Positions 25,015 through 34,661 of a stretch of DNA of 64,000 bases are shown here, piece after piece; within the stretch, counting starts at the first letter, position 1; every line of letters starts with the position of its first letter. The translations under genes and the position numbers were made by a program. The stretch comes from Akkermansia sp. N21116 (GTDB taxonomy: Bacteria; Verrucomicrobiota; Verrucomicrobiia; Verrucomicrobiales; Akkermansiaceae): the NCBI RefSeq assembly GCF_029854705.2, contig NZ_CP139035.1, positions 1,736,001 to 1,800,000 on the forward strand, read 5' to 3'. The notes beneath the pieces were generated by a model. That model saw nothing but the letters and a program-made list of their open reading frames with translations. It did no database searches and was not told where the DNA came from.

Positions 25015-26058
25015 ATGAAGCAAGTACAAGTAGCAGTCGTTGGAGCTAGTGGTTACACGGGGCAGGAATTATTGCGGATTCTTTTGAACCATGCTGGCGT
25101 TCAACTGGTTTGTGCAACGTCCCGGCAGTATGCCGGGAAGCCGCTGTGGGAGATTTTTCCTCGGTTCAGAAAAGTTTCGGGAGCCGATCTTCTTTTTACG
25201 GATTCTGATGTAGATGCCATTGCCGGAACCGGGGCCGAGATGGCCTTCCTGGCTCTTCCTCATGGCGTGTCAGTAACCTATGCGCGCGGATTGGTGGAAA
25301 AAGGCATTCGCGTCGTGGATCTTAGTGCGGATTTCCGGTTGAGGGATCCCGAGACATATGAAGAATATTACGGAACCAGTCATCCGGATGTCCCCTTGAT
25401 GAAGGAGGCCGTATTCGGGTTGCCGGAGTGGAGGAAGGACGAAATTGCCGGAGCTCGTCTGGTGGCGTCGGCCGGTTGTTATCCGACGAGTATCATGTTG
25501 CCCCTGATTCCTCTGCTGAAGAAGGGATTGCTGGAGTTGGAAGGTATTGTCGTGAATTCCTCCAGCGGAGTGAGCGGTGCCGGGCGCAAGGCGAATGTGG
25601 ATCTCCTTTTCTGCGAATGCAATGAAAGCGTGCGTGCCTATGGCGTGCCGAAACACCGCCATTTGAGCGAAATCGAACAGGAACTTTCCTGGGCTGCCGG
25701 AGAAAAGGTCGTGATTTCGTTTACGCCTCATCTGGTTCCCGTCAATACGGGCATTTGTACGACGATCAGCGCCAAACTGAAAGCCGGCAAGTCTTTTGAC
25801 GAGGTGGAGTCTGCTTTGCATGCTGCCTACGATGCTTCTCCGTTTGTCCGTCTGTTGGGAAGGAATCGTCCGGCGGATACGAAGAATGTAACCCGTACGA
25901 ATTTTGTAGATCTCGGTTGGGCGTGGGATGAGCGTACTGGTCGTGTTGTTCTCATGAGTGCGGAGGACAATGTCGTGAAAGGGGCTGGAGGGCAGGGGGT
26001 ACAGTCGTTCAATATCATGTTCGGCTTTAAGGAAACGGAAGGATTGATCCTTTTGTAA
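25015..26058 (+). CDS. argC: N-acetyl-gamma-glutamyl-phosphate reductase (ArgC)
   Basis: Reduces N-acetyl-glutamyl phosphate to the semialdehyde, using NADPH, in arginine synthesis. The 347-residue protein starts with the Rossmann motif VAVVGASGYTGQELLRIL and has the catalytic Cys155 in ASAGCYPTS; NSSSGVSGAGR and FTPHLVPVNTGI complete the family pattern. The ATG at 25015 is chosen because the fold starts right after it; the frame is open 15 codons earlier without similarity. argJ follows after ~110 bases, so the two arginine genes form one functional unit. Confidence 0.95.
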   Translation: MKQVQVAVVGASGYTGQELLRILLNHAGVQLVCATSRQYAGKPLWEIFPRFRKVSGADLLFTDSDVDAIAGTGAEMAFLALPHGVSVTYARGLVEKGIRVVDLSADFRLRDPETYEEYYGTSHPDVPLMKEAVFGLPEWRKDEIAGARLVASAGCYPTSIMLPLIPLLKKGLLELEGIVVNSSSGVSGAGRKANVDLLFCECNESVRAYGVPKHRHLSEIEQELSWAAGEKVVISFTPHLVPVNTGICTTISAKLKAGKSFDEVESALHAAYDASPFVRLLGRNRPADTKNVTRTNFVDLGWAWDERTGRVVLMSAEDNVVKGAGGQGVQSFNIMFGFKETEGLILL

Positions 26059-26166
26059 GGCCGGAGGATTGGAGAGGGCTGAGTTATTTTTTCCGAATCG
26101 CGCGTTTGGGGCTTTTCAAATGTGCGGTTCGGCTTCATGATTTGCGCGTACGTTTATTCTACGAAC

Positions 26167-27420
26167 ATGGATATCACTTCCTACAAACAGGTACAGGGTG
26201 GCGTTTGTGCGCCTCAGGGATTCCTTGGCAGTGCTGTGAGCTGCGGCATTAAGAAGCCGACTGCGACCCGGCTTGATCTTGCGTTGATTTATTCCGACAA
26301 ACCCTGTGTATCTTCCGGCACATTTACGACAAACCGCGTGAAAGCGGCTTGCGTGAAGGTGACTCAGGCTCATTTGCGCCGCAGCAATTTGCAGGCGATC
26401 GTGGCCAACAGCGGCAATGCGAACGCATGTACCGGAGTAGAAGGTGTGGAAGTGGCCCGGCGCGAATGTAAGCTGATAGCCAGGGAACTGGGGTTGAAAT
26501 CCTCTGAAATAGGGGTCTGTTCGACGGGGGTGATCGGTCTTCCGATGCCGATGGTGCGTATTGAACCCAGGATGTCCGAATTGGCAGCCGGCCTTGCCTG
26601 CGACAAGGGGGAGGATGTGGCCAATGCCATCATTACGAGCGATACGTGCAACAAGATTGTTGCCATTGAAATGATGATCGGCGGCAAACCTGTCCGCATC
26701 GGCGCCTGTTGCAAGGGCGCCGGCATGATTTCCCCCTGCATGGCGACAATGCTTTGCTTTATAACGACGGATGCCGGAGTAAGCCGCCAGGTGTTGGACA
26801 AATGCACGCATGATGCCGTAGAGCAGACATTCAACCGCATTACGATTGACGGCGACATGAGTACGAATGATACGGTGCTGGTTCTCGCCAATGGTGCGTC
26901 CGGTGTCAGTATTGAATCGGAAGAGGACATCAGAACCTTTCATGAAGCTTTGACTGCGGTGATGCTTGAACTTGCCAAAAAGGTGGTGCGTGACGGTGAA
27001 CGGGTGACGAAATTTGTGACGGTACAAATAACCGGCGCCCGTAATTTCTCGGAAGCGAAAATGGTGGCGGAAACCGTATGCAAGTCTTTCCTCGTGAAAT
27101 CGTCGTGGAATGGGAATGACCCGAACTGGGGGCGTATTATCCACGCAGTGGGGTATTCCCGTGCGCGTGTCCGCGAGGAACTGATCGATATTGATATTGC
27201 CGGGCTTCCTGCCTGCCGGGGCGGCTTGCAGACGAATACTCCGTCCGACGATTTACGGGAGGCCGTATCCGTGCCTGAATTCTCGATTGTGATCAATCTG
27301 AACCAGGGAGATGCCTCCTATACGGTTTACACCTCTGATATTTCCCCGGAATACGTGGACTTTAACCGTTCCGAATACGCTTATTGGAACCAGGCAAAGG
27401 TGGACGGCCTGACCAAGTAA
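26167..27420 (+). CDS. argJ: Glutamate N-acetyltransferase / ornithine acetyltransferase (ArgJ)
   Basis: Transfers the acetyl group from N-acetylornithine to glutamate, making the arginine pathway cyclic. The 417-residue precursor cleaves itself before the nucleophile Thr194 in SPCMATMLCF. GNANACTG, SDTCNK and DGDMSTNDTV fit the family, and the C-terminal NDPNWGRI is typical. The start at 26167 is preferred over an in-frame ATG 15 codons upstream because similarity begins there. Presence of ArgJ after ArgC suggests the acetyl-recycling pathway; whether it also uses acetyl-CoA cannot be read. Confidence 0.95.
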   Translation: MDITSYKQVQGGVCAPQGFLGSAVSCGIKKPTATRLDLALIYSDKPCVSSGTFTTNRVKAACVKVTQAHLRRSNLQAIVANSGNANACTGVEGVEVARRECKLIARELGLKSSEIGVCSTGVIGLPMPMVRIEPRMSELAAGLACDKGEDVANAIITSDTCNKIVAIEMMIGGKPVRIGACCKGAGMISPCMATMLCFITTDAGVSRQVLDKCTHDAVEQTFNRITIDGDMSTNDTVLVLANGASGVSIESEEDIRTFHEALTAVMLELAKKVVRDGERVTKFVTVQITGARNFSEAKMVAETVCKSFLVKSSWNGNDPNWGRIIHAVGYSRARVREELIDIDIAGLPACRGGLQTNTPSDDLREAVSVPEFSIVINLNQGDASYTVYTSDISPEYVDFNRSEYAYWNQAKVDGLTK

Positions 27421-27443
27421 CGCGATTGAACTTTCAAGGCGGG

Positions 27444-27484
27444 ATCCCCGGATGTTTTCTGGTCCGGGGATTTCGCATTTTTTT
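27444..27484 (+). terminator. Terminator of argCJ
   Basis: A perfect 9-bp inverted repeat ATCCCCGGA/TCCGGGGAT is followed by a seven-T run. An ATG at 27452 that could start the next gene lies inside this hairpin, which argues for the downstream start at 27506. Confidence 0.85.
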
Positions 27485-27505
27485 GATCTGGCTTCGGCAA
27501 GGTGC

Positions 27506-28003
27506 ATGAAGGGCGGTGGAAACCATGGGAAAAACGGGCGCAGACTCCGGAGGGAATTGGAGCCTCCGGCGGAGATTCTGGCGCGTGTCAGGGAAATTTT
27601 AGAAGAATGCTCATTCCGGGTCGGGCAGGTGATGCGGACATGCAGCGAGGGATGCGGAGGAAGAGCCGGCTGTTGCCGTTTCCGTGAAACCGGGGAAGTG
27701 CCCCATGTGACGTTGGGTGAGGCATGGGTCGCCTGGAAGGCGTGGCGTGCCACAGGGCGTGTCCGTATTGAACTGCCCGGGGATGGGGCATGCCCTTTTC
27801 TGGATCCGGTGACGAGTTTGTGCAGGATTTACGCCCACCGTCCTTTGGCATGCCGATCGCATTTTTGTTCGTCGGCAGGTGGTGTCGTTCCCAGGAAACT
27901 CGTTTCCGATTTGCTGCAGGAATTGGAGGATATCGATTCCCGGTGCGGGGGAGATGGTCCGGTGCGTTTGCCCGATGTTGAAGAACGTCTTGCACGGAAG
28001 TAA
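27506..28003 (+). CDS. YkgJ-family cysteine-cluster protein
   Basis: A ~165-residue protein with the metal-binding CxxxCxxxC-type cluster of the YkgJ/UPF0153 family (CSEGCGGRAGCC), followed by CPFLDPVTSLCRIYAHRPLACRSHFC. These cysteines likely bind an Fe-S cluster or zinc; no reaction is established for most members. The start is uncertain; 27506 avoids the argJ terminator. It has no membrane segment and sits alone between argJ and the transglutaminase-like gene. Confidence 0.7.
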   Translation: MKGGGNHGKNGRRLRRELEPPAEILARVREILEECSFRVGQVMRTCSEGCGGRAGCCRFRETGEVPHVTLGEAWVAWKAWRATGRVRIELPGDGACPFLDPVTSLCRIYAHRPLACRSHFCSSAGGVVPRKLVSDLLQELEDIDSRCGGDGPVRLPDVEERLARK

Positions 28004-28080
28004 AAAGTGGATTCTCATTGACATGTAGTTCCATCTTTGCAGGATGGAGACATAGTAAACTGTCGATTATTTTTCTTTTC

Positions 28081-30252
28081 ATGAAACTTAGTTTAATTTC
28101 TCGCTCTCTGCGCCGAGGTTCTGCCGTTGGCTGGCTTTTGCTGATACTGGTGGTTGCCGTCGCCGGTATCAGTTATTATATTTATATGGAGCGTGCAGAG
28201 AAGGCCCGCATAGCGATGCTTGACCGCGAACGTCTGGCCCGGGAAAAAGAAGCTCGTGAAGCTGCCCTTAAGATCATAGCTAATTTGCAGCAGCAGAACA
28301 TGGAGCTTTGGAAAAACGTTGATGAAAGCATACGTCTGGCCCATGAAGCCTGGCTGCGTGAAGAGGAGGCTCGCCGCCTTGCCGAAGCCCGACGTCGGGC
28401 CGGAGAGCATAAACCTTCCAAAGTGGAGGTGACTCCGGTCGATCAAGATAAAAAAGATCCCCGTGTCGCCGTTTTTGACAAATCGGTGGCGTTGTCCGGA
28501 ATAGCTGCCGGAAAGAAGGGGAATATGGATCGCATGAACGAGGTCCTGAATGTGGCTTGCGATACGAATGAGTGGAATCTCTTCAAAGCGTTTTTGGAAA
28601 AAAATATCAAAGATCTTCTGGCGCGCGTAACGCGTATGAAAGAATTTAATATGGAGGTTTATTCCGAAAGTCCATTGATGCCACAGGCCGTTGCCATCTA
28701 TAACCTGATTAAAACCCTTCCGGAGGAGACTCTTGTCGAATTGAATGAAGCGGTCGAAGGTGGGGATTCTTTTCTGAAATACATCCTGACCAACAAGGAC
28801 AATTCCCTGATCAATCTTAGCCGTGCTGCCACCGGTTCCGAAACGGGCAGTGACTGGGAACGCTATTTGAGAACCTGGCATGTTCTTTGGAAGAAGAGTT
28901 CTCCGGAATGGAGAGCCAAATACCAGCCTTTGGCGATTGCATGCAGCATTGTGAGGGAGGATCAATTGGGAGGATGCCAGACTATCGGACAGACGCCGAT
29001 GGATATTGTCCAGGTGTACGATCGATTCTGTGCCAGTGCCGAAGCGGGCAAGTTGAAGACGGATATTACAAAAATGGAACCTTCAGACCTGATTTATGTG
29101 GTCAATGTCCGTCTTCCGTACTCGGAAATGGAATGGGCTCAGAAAAATGTTCACCTTTCCCGCAAGAAATGGAGTTCTGCCTATCCCATGGTACACTACC
29201 TGATGGAGCGGGCTACCCAGAACAAAAACCCGTACAAGGAGTATACCCTGAAGGAAATCCTGAAAGAAGGCGGGGTCTGCCGCGACCAGGGCTATTTCGC
29301 AGTCAATACTGCCCGCTGCAACGGTATTCCGGCAGCCTACGTCACCGGCGACGGAAACCGTGGCCCGCATGCGTGGTTTGTCTACATGGATTCAGCTACC
29401 CATTGGCAGAGTGCGGGCGGTTATGGATATACGTCCGGAATGACATCGGATCCTCAGACAGGCAAGCGCGTTCACGAATCCCTGTTTGCCATGCGTTCCG
29501 ACCCTAAAACAAGCGGATCACGTAATACGCAGATGCGTGACTTGCTCACCATGTCCAATCTCCTCAAGGATTTTGGACTTGATGATGCAGCATGGAAACT
29601 GCTTGCTCGCGCCCGTGAAATCGCTTCGACCCACCCCTTGCCTTGGGAAATGTCAATCGACTTCATGAAGAATAAGGAGCCCAAGCCAACCACTGAGCAG
29701 TGGAAGGAAATGTCCGACAGCATCCGGAAAAAGTTCAAGAACAGGCCTGATTTCCTTTCCCTTGCGGAAGAGATTGACGAAGAATTCGTCCGTCCCTTCC
29801 AGGATAGCAGTGACACGGCCAAGGCTCTTGCCCGTGAACGCCGCCAGCTTGATCGTTCCACCAAGGATGGCCGTGCCGACCTTTCCGTTCAATCTCTCCG
29901 TCGTCAAGTGGATCATCTGCTTGAGGGCGAGAAGAACGATGAAGTCAATACATTGTTCAAGAAAGCTTTGCGTGATTATAGCGGCAAACTTGATACCCTT
30001 TCTTCCGTGATGGACATGTATTGGGGCTTCGCTAAAGACAACCCCAAATATACGAACCAGGCCCTCAGCTCCATGGAACGCATCTACCGCTCCAAGGTGG
30101 AAACGGGTGGGGATTATTTCAAAATCTCCCAGGAAGTCCGGCTTCAGAAAAAACTGGGTAATTTCTTTATTGAAGCGGGCGATGACCGGAAAGGTGAAAA
30201 AATCATCAAAAAAGCGGAACAGCGTCTCGAAACCGCTAAAAAGAATGCCTGA
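28081..30252 (+). CDS. Membrane-anchored transglutaminase-like protein
   Basis: A 723-residue protein with one N-terminal transmembrane helix (about 17-36, VGWLLLILVVAVAGISYYIY), then ~70 residues of charged coiled coil rich in Glu, Arg and Ala. A transglutaminase-like core follows: Cys in EGGVCRDQGYFAVNTAR, His in RGPHAWFVYMDS, with a later Asp. The C-terminal ~250 residues are helical and TPR-like. The domain therefore faces the periplasm. Such cores are usually proteases or amide-forming enzymes that act on peptide or cell-wall substrates. The start at 28081 is an ATG directly before a basic n-region; the frame is open 21 codons further. Confidence 0.7.
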   Translation: MKLSLISRSLRRGSAVGWLLLILVVAVAGISYYIYMERAEKARIAMLDRERLAREKEAREAALKIIANLQQQNMELWKNVDESIRLAHEAWLREEEARRLAEARRRAGEHKPSKVEVTPVDQDKKDPRVAVFDKSVALSGIAAGKKGNMDRMNEVLNVACDTNEWNLFKAFLEKNIKDLLARVTRMKEFNMEVYSESPLMPQAVAIYNLIKTLPEETLVELNEAVEGGDSFLKYILTNKDNSLINLSRAATGSETGSDWERYLRTWHVLWKKSSPEWRAKYQPLAIACSIVREDQLGGCQTIGQTPMDIVQVYDRFCASAEAGKLKTDITKMEPSDLIYVVNVRLPYSEMEWAQKNVHLSRKKWSSAYPMVHYLMERATQNKNPYKEYTLKEILKEGGVCRDQGYFAVNTARCNGIPAAYVTGDGNRGPHAWFVYMDSATHWQSAGGYGYTSGMTSDPQTGKRVHESLFAMRSDPKTSGSRNTQMRDLLTMSNLLKDFGLDDAAWKLLARAREIASTHPLPWEMSIDFMKNKEPKPTTEQWKEMSDSIRKKFKNRPDFLSLAEEIDEEFVRPFQDSSDTAKALARERRQLDRSTKDGRADLSVQSLRRQVDHLLEGEKNDEVNTLFKKALRDYSGKLDTLSSVMDMYWGFAKDNPKYTNQALSSMERIYRSKVETGGDYFKISQEVRLQKKLGNFFIEAGDDRKGEKIIKKAEQRLETAKKNA

Positions 30253-30341
30253 TCTCCGATCTCCTTGCTGCATTCCTGGGCAGCCCTTCAAAATGAAGGA
30301 CAGCCCCGGAATGAAAAAGCAAGTGATGTGATAGGGGAGTA

Positions 30342-31928
30342 TTATTGTGCCGAAATGTAACAGGCCGGATAGTCTTGAGAGGGCATCCAGGTAGGCAGCT
30401 TTTTGACCTCCGCTTTGGCTTCCGGAGAGACGGGAATGCGCCAGGTTTCGAAATATTTGGCGAGGTTTTTACCGGCACCTTTGGAAAGTTCGACCATGAG
30501 CCAGTCCCATTTGGCGTCGTTGGATGTCTTTTTGGCATCGTACGGGTTTGCGTGGTAGGCGATGGCAGCTGCGCGGAAAGGTTTGAAGCCGATGCCTTTC
30601 ATGAGGTCGGCAAAGAAAGCGAGGCGCAGGGAATGATCCCGGTTTTCGTGGTATGTTTCCGTTCCGGTGAAGTAGGCATTCAGTTTCTGGGCAAGGGATT
30701 TGGATTTGAGTCCTCCCCAGGCATTGGAAAAATCCAGTCCGATACCTTGAACCTGGCAGATCAGGGAAAAGAGATTGACTGTGACTTCGCCCAAGCCGTC
30801 GAGGCGGAAGGGAGGCGTTTGATGGTTGTGTCCCAATTCATGCCAGAATCCCCAGCTTCCATGTGTGAGGAGGGAGCCGGTAGCGATGGGTTTTCCCCAG
30901 CCGAACAAGCCCATGGCCGGGTAGCCTGAGTGACCGGACCCGGCGGAAATTTGCCGGTCTACAACAATACGCATGGGTGATTTTAATTTGTTGGGGAATT
31001 TGTCCCAGGCGATCAACCAGTCTTCCAGAGCCATGTTTTTCTGGAGGCAAGCGGCGATGGACTGTATGTCCGGACATTGCTTCAGTTGGTCGATGGCGAG
31101 GGTGACAGTCAGTCTCGGTGTCTGGATTTCTCCCCAGGGAGCGGTGGTGGTGGCTAGTTGCTGTTTCCAGTCGTCGGTGGAGGTTTTACCCAGGATGAAA
31201 ATCGGGCTGGGAACGGCAGGGGATATGGTGACGTCAAAGGGCTGGGTTTCATGCTGGTTGCCGTTGACGCAGACGTAGATAAGGCCTCCCATGGGGTTTG
31301 TAATTTCCGTCGTGGTACCGGTGACGGGTTTGGAAACGGTGATGTCGGGGAGACGGCTCCATTGCTTGTGCCGTTCTCCGAGTTTATCCTTGTGGCAACC
31401 GATGCGAACATCATAAATGTTTTTGTTCCGTTTGCCTTCTTCCTGGCGAAGAGTGACGTTTTCCGGGAAGGTGACAGTTACCTTCCCGCCGGGAGGTGCA
31501 TACAACCCTGTACTGTGCCAACCGGCGAAAGAGGGATCGACTGTGATTGTACGAGTGACGAGCTTGACGTCTTTTTCCCCGGGCAATCCGGGGTAGTCGG
31601 CTGCAGCCGGGCAGGCCGAAAGGGAGGAGGGATCTGCCTTGTGCCATGATTTACACAAGGACTGGAGGGAGGCTCTTTGAGTGTCGTCCTTCCCGGATTT
31701 CCATTTATTTTGTGCTGTGGGGAAGCCGTTAGGCATCTCCATTTTGGCGGCGTCGGCCCAGTTCCATGTACCAGCGGGTTTGTCTCGGTCTGTGTGAATG
31801 GCATTTTTGGTGGCGGGAGCAAAAACGGGAGAATCCGGCGAGAGGTCGGAACCTTCGGCGGATTCGGAGATGAGATAAGTAACTGCTGTAATAGCCAGTA
31901 ATCCAAGTGTGTAGAGCGTGGGCTTCAT
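30342..31928 (-). CDS. Exported M60-family metallopeptidase (mucinase type)
   Basis: A 528-residue protein with a signal peptide (~1-26). A beta-sandwich (~115-240) precedes an M60/enhancin-like zinc domain. The motif HELGHNH puts the zinc ligands at His363 and His367 and the base at Glu364; a Glu ~17 residues later (LGEVTVN) is the likely third ligand. Characterised M60 enzymes from gut bacteria cleave mucins next to O-glycosylated Ser/Thr. It is divergent from a GH3 gene, which suggests joint use on mucin glycoproteins. The family is firm; the glycan preference is inferred. Confidence 0.88.
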   Translation of the reverse strand: MKPTLYTLGLLAITAVTYLISESAEGSDLSPDSPVFAPATKNAIHTDRDKPAGTWNWADAAKMEMPNGFPTAQNKWKSGKDDTQRASLQSLCKSWHKADPSSLSACPAAADYPGLPGEKDVKLVTRTITVDPSFAGWHSTGLYAPPGGKVTVTFPENVTLRQEEGKRNKNIYDVRIGCHKDKLGERHKQWSRLPDITVSKPVTGTTTEITNPMGGLIYVCVNGNQHETQPFDVTISPAVPSPIFILGKTSTDDWKQQLATTTAPWGEIQTPRLTVTLAIDQLKQCPDIQSIAACLQKNMALEDWLIAWDKFPNKLKSPMRIVVDRQISAGSGHSGYPAMGLFGWGKPIATGSLLTHGSWGFWHELGHNHQTPPFRLDGLGEVTVNLFSLICQVQGIGLDFSNAWGGLKSKSLAQKLNAYFTGTETYHENRDHSLRLAFFADLMKGIGFKPFRAAAIAYHANPYDAKKTSNDAKWDWLMVELSKGAGKNLAKYFETWRIPVSPEAKAEVKKLPTWMPSQDYPACYISAQ

Positions 31929-32123
31929 GATATTATAAGAAAAAGAATAACATAATTATATACTCCGGTATGGGCGTGGTTGTTTCACACGAATTGATTT
32001 TTTGAGATCTTTCTTTTCTTTGTCCCCGGATTGGAAAAACCTCGTAAGTTTTTTCTTTCCTTCTGCGTACTTGTAACATCGCAGATGTTTGGTACCTTGT
32101 TGAATTGATCGGATAAGTAGCTT

Positions 32124-34334
32124 ATGAAACGAAAAAATCTCTATAGAATATCCTCCTGTCTCATTTTTCTAGCATGTAGTATGGGAGGTGGCGCCCAGGA
32201 AACTCCTGTTGCCGATGACTACAAAAATCCGGCGCTGCCTCTTGAAGAGAGGGTTGAATCCTTGTTGAGTCAGATGACATTGGAAGAAAAAGCCTTGCAG
32301 CTTAGCCAGGGTGTTCTCGGACAGGATTACAATGTCAATAATCTCGTGGGAGGAAAGGCTCAGGATGACCCGCGGATAGGCTCGATGATTTGTGCGCTGG
32401 AAGATCCGGAAAAGCGTAACGCCTATCAGAAGTTTATTGTGGAAAAGAGCCGATTGGGGATTCCCATGATCTTTGGCTATGATGTGATTCATGGGTATAA
32501 GACCATTTTCCCCGTGCCACTGGCCCAGGCTTGTTCCTGGAATCCGGAATTGGTGCGCGAAAGTTGTGTTGTTGCTGCCAAAGAGAGCAAGGCATCAGGC
32601 ATCGACTGGACATTTTCACCGATGATCGACATCGGACGTGATCCCCGTTGGGGGCGCGTTGTGGAAGGTTACGGAGAAGATCCTTATGCTACGGGAGTAT
32701 TTGCCGCTGCCGCTGTCAAGGGGTACCAGGGAGAGACTATACCGTATAGAATTGCTGCTTGTTTGAAGCATTTTGTCGGGTACGGCGTGTCGGAAGGCGG
32801 ACGGGATTATTCTTATACGGATATTTCCCGTCAGGCTCTCTGGGAGACATACCTGCCTCCTTACGAAGCCGGCGTTCAAGCCGGAGCCAGGACTCTGATG
32901 GGAGCTTTCAATGACATTTGTGGGGTGCCGGCTTCGGCTAATCCCTATACCCTCAAGGAAGTATTGCGTAACAAATGGGGATTCACCGGTTTTGTCGTGT
33001 CGGACTGGAGCTCCGTTCGCCAACTGATGAACCAGGGTTATGCGGCCAATGCGGACGACTGTGTCAAAAAAGCTCTTGAAGCCGGGCTCGATATGGAAAT
33101 GGTGGATGGATTTTACAGGAGATCCATTCCTTCCCTTGTAAAAAGCGGGGATCTGGATCCCAAATTCGTGGACGATGCTGTGCGGAATGTCTTACGCGTT
33201 AAATTTGAGTTAGGGCTTTTCGAACATCCCTACGTGGAGGTCAAGCCTGCAGCCGAACGGTTGCTTTTGCCCGGATACAAGGCTTTGGCGCGCCAGATGG
33301 CTGTGGAATCCATGGTGCTTCTCAAAAACAAAGACAACCTTTTGCCTCTATCTCCCGATCTCAAGAACATCGCCCTGGTCGGCCCTTTGGCCAAAGACAA
33401 GGATTCCTTGATCGGAAGTTGGCGCGGTCGTGGAGAGGCTAGGAATGTGACGGATATCGAAGAGGGACTTCGCAAAGTGTTACCATCCTCTGTCAATCTC
33501 CATTATGCGAAGGGTTGCGGCGTGAATGAAGGTTCCGACGAGGAGCTTCAGGAAGCCGTACAGGCTGCAGAGCAATCGGAAGTTATCCTCCTCTGCCTAG
33601 GGGAAACCTCTACCATGAATGGAGAGAATGCCAGCCGTTCGACCATTTCCTTGACTTCTCCTCAACAAAAGTTGTTTGCCCGTCTGGTCGAGTTGAAGAA
33701 GCCGATTGTCCTTCTGCTGGCGACGGGAAGACCAATTTCCCTGCATACGATTGAACCTCGAGTGTCATCTATTCTTGTAACCTGGCATCCCGGTACAGAA
33801 GCCGGACCTGCTGTGGCTGATCTCCTTACCGGTCGGGAAAACCCCTCCGGCAGGCTCGCCATTACCTTCCCTCGTACGGAAGGCCAGATCCCGGTGTACT
33901 ACAATATGCGGAACCGAGCCAGGCCTTATCAGGGTAAGTATCAGGATATTTCCACGGAGCCGATGTATTGGTTCGGAGACGGTATCAGCTACACTACATT
34001 CGAATACGGCCCCCTTGGGCTGAGTGCCAGGGAATTGACATCCAGTACGCCTCTGACTGTGAATATCGATATCAAAAATACCGGTTCCCGGGCCGGCAAA
34101 GAAACTGTTTTCTTGTACATTCATGACAAAGTGGCTTCAGTATCGCAGCCGATGAAACGCCTGATAGCTTTTCAGAAGGTCGAATTGCAGGCGGGTGAAT
34201 CTAAAACCGTTTCCTTTACCGTGGATCCTGCGCGAGACTTGAGTTTCGCCAATTCCGATGGACGACGAGTGCTGGAACCGGGTGAATTTGAAATTATTGT
34301 CAAAGACAAAAAAGAAACGATCAATCTAAAGTAG
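32124..34334 (+). CDS. Exported GH3 glycoside hydrolase (BglX type)
   Basis: A 736-residue protein with a signal peptide (KNLYRISSCLIFLACSMGGGA). The GH3 N-terminal domain carries SGIDWTFSPMIDIGRDPRWGR, in two halves around residues 155-175, and the nucleophile near Asp294 (GFVVSDWSSV). The alpha/beta sandwich domain (~370-600) has LVGPLAKDKDSLIGSW, and a C-terminal fibronectin-III-like domain begins LTVNIDIKNTGSRAGKET. Family members of this architecture are beta-glucosidases or beta-xylosidases; the substrate is not decided by sequence. It ends with DKKETINLK and no terminator is seen before the tRNA at 34510. Confidence 0.9.
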   Translation: MKRKNLYRISSCLIFLACSMGGGAQETPVADDYKNPALPLEERVESLLSQMTLEEKALQLSQGVLGQDYNVNNLVGGKAQDDPRIGSMICALEDPEKRNAYQKFIVEKSRLGIPMIFGYDVIHGYKTIFPVPLAQACSWNPELVRESCVVAAKESKASGIDWTFSPMIDIGRDPRWGRVVEGYGEDPYATGVFAAAAVKGYQGETIPYRIAACLKHFVGYGVSEGGRDYSYTDISRQALWETYLPPYEAGVQAGARTLMGAFNDICGVPASANPYTLKEVLRNKWGFTGFVVSDWSSVRQLMNQGYAANADDCVKKALEAGLDMEMVDGFYRRSIPSLVKSGDLDPKFVDDAVRNVLRVKFELGLFEHPYVEVKPAAERLLLPGYKALARQMAVESMVLLKNKDNLLPLSPDLKNIALVGPLAKDKDSLIGSWRGRGEARNVTDIEEGLRKVLPSSVNLHYAKGCGVNEGSDEELQEAVQAAEQSEVILLCLGETSTMNGENASRSTISLTSPQQKLFARLVELKKPIVLLLATGRPISLHTIEPRVSSILVTWHPGTEAGPAVADLLTGRENPSGRLAITFPRTEGQIPVYYNMRNRARPYQGKYQDISTEPMYWFGDGISYTTFEYGPLGLSARELTSSTPLTVNIDIKNTGSRAGKETVFLYIHDKVASVSQPMKRLIAFQKVELQAGESKTVSFTVDPARDLSFANSDGRRVLEPGEFEIIVKDKKETINLK

Positions 34335-34470
34335 ATTACCGGCAGGCACGACTAACAAAAGCGAAAAAATATAATACGGCAGAATACAGTATGTGAAAAG
34401 GAAAAAGGTGCCAGAAACATCATCTTGAGACACAAAAGGCACGAAAGGAAAATAGCTTTTCACACCCACA

Positions 34471-34505
34471 AAAAGCCCTGCAAGTGATTGACTTGCAGGG
34501 CTTTT
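34471..34505 (-). terminator. Terminator of tRNA-Pro(CGG)
   Basis: A perfect 15-bp inverted repeat (34471-34485 and 34491-34505) with a five-base loop ends in T residues on the minus strand. It starts 5 bases after the CCA of the tRNA. Confidence 0.8.
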
Positions 34506-34509
34506 GAAA

Positions 34510-34586
<77 letters not shown>

Positions 34587-34661
34587 TTGAATTGGGGTGC
34601 AAGATTCTAGGTTGACTGGGATATTTTGTCCAGTAAAAAGATGTTCTTTTTGGAGGAGAAG

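Noticed and set aside
26116-27144. 342-codon minus-strand open frame opposite argJ
   Set aside because: argJ is complete on the plus strand, and this frame is His/Arg-rich in the way antisense frames are.
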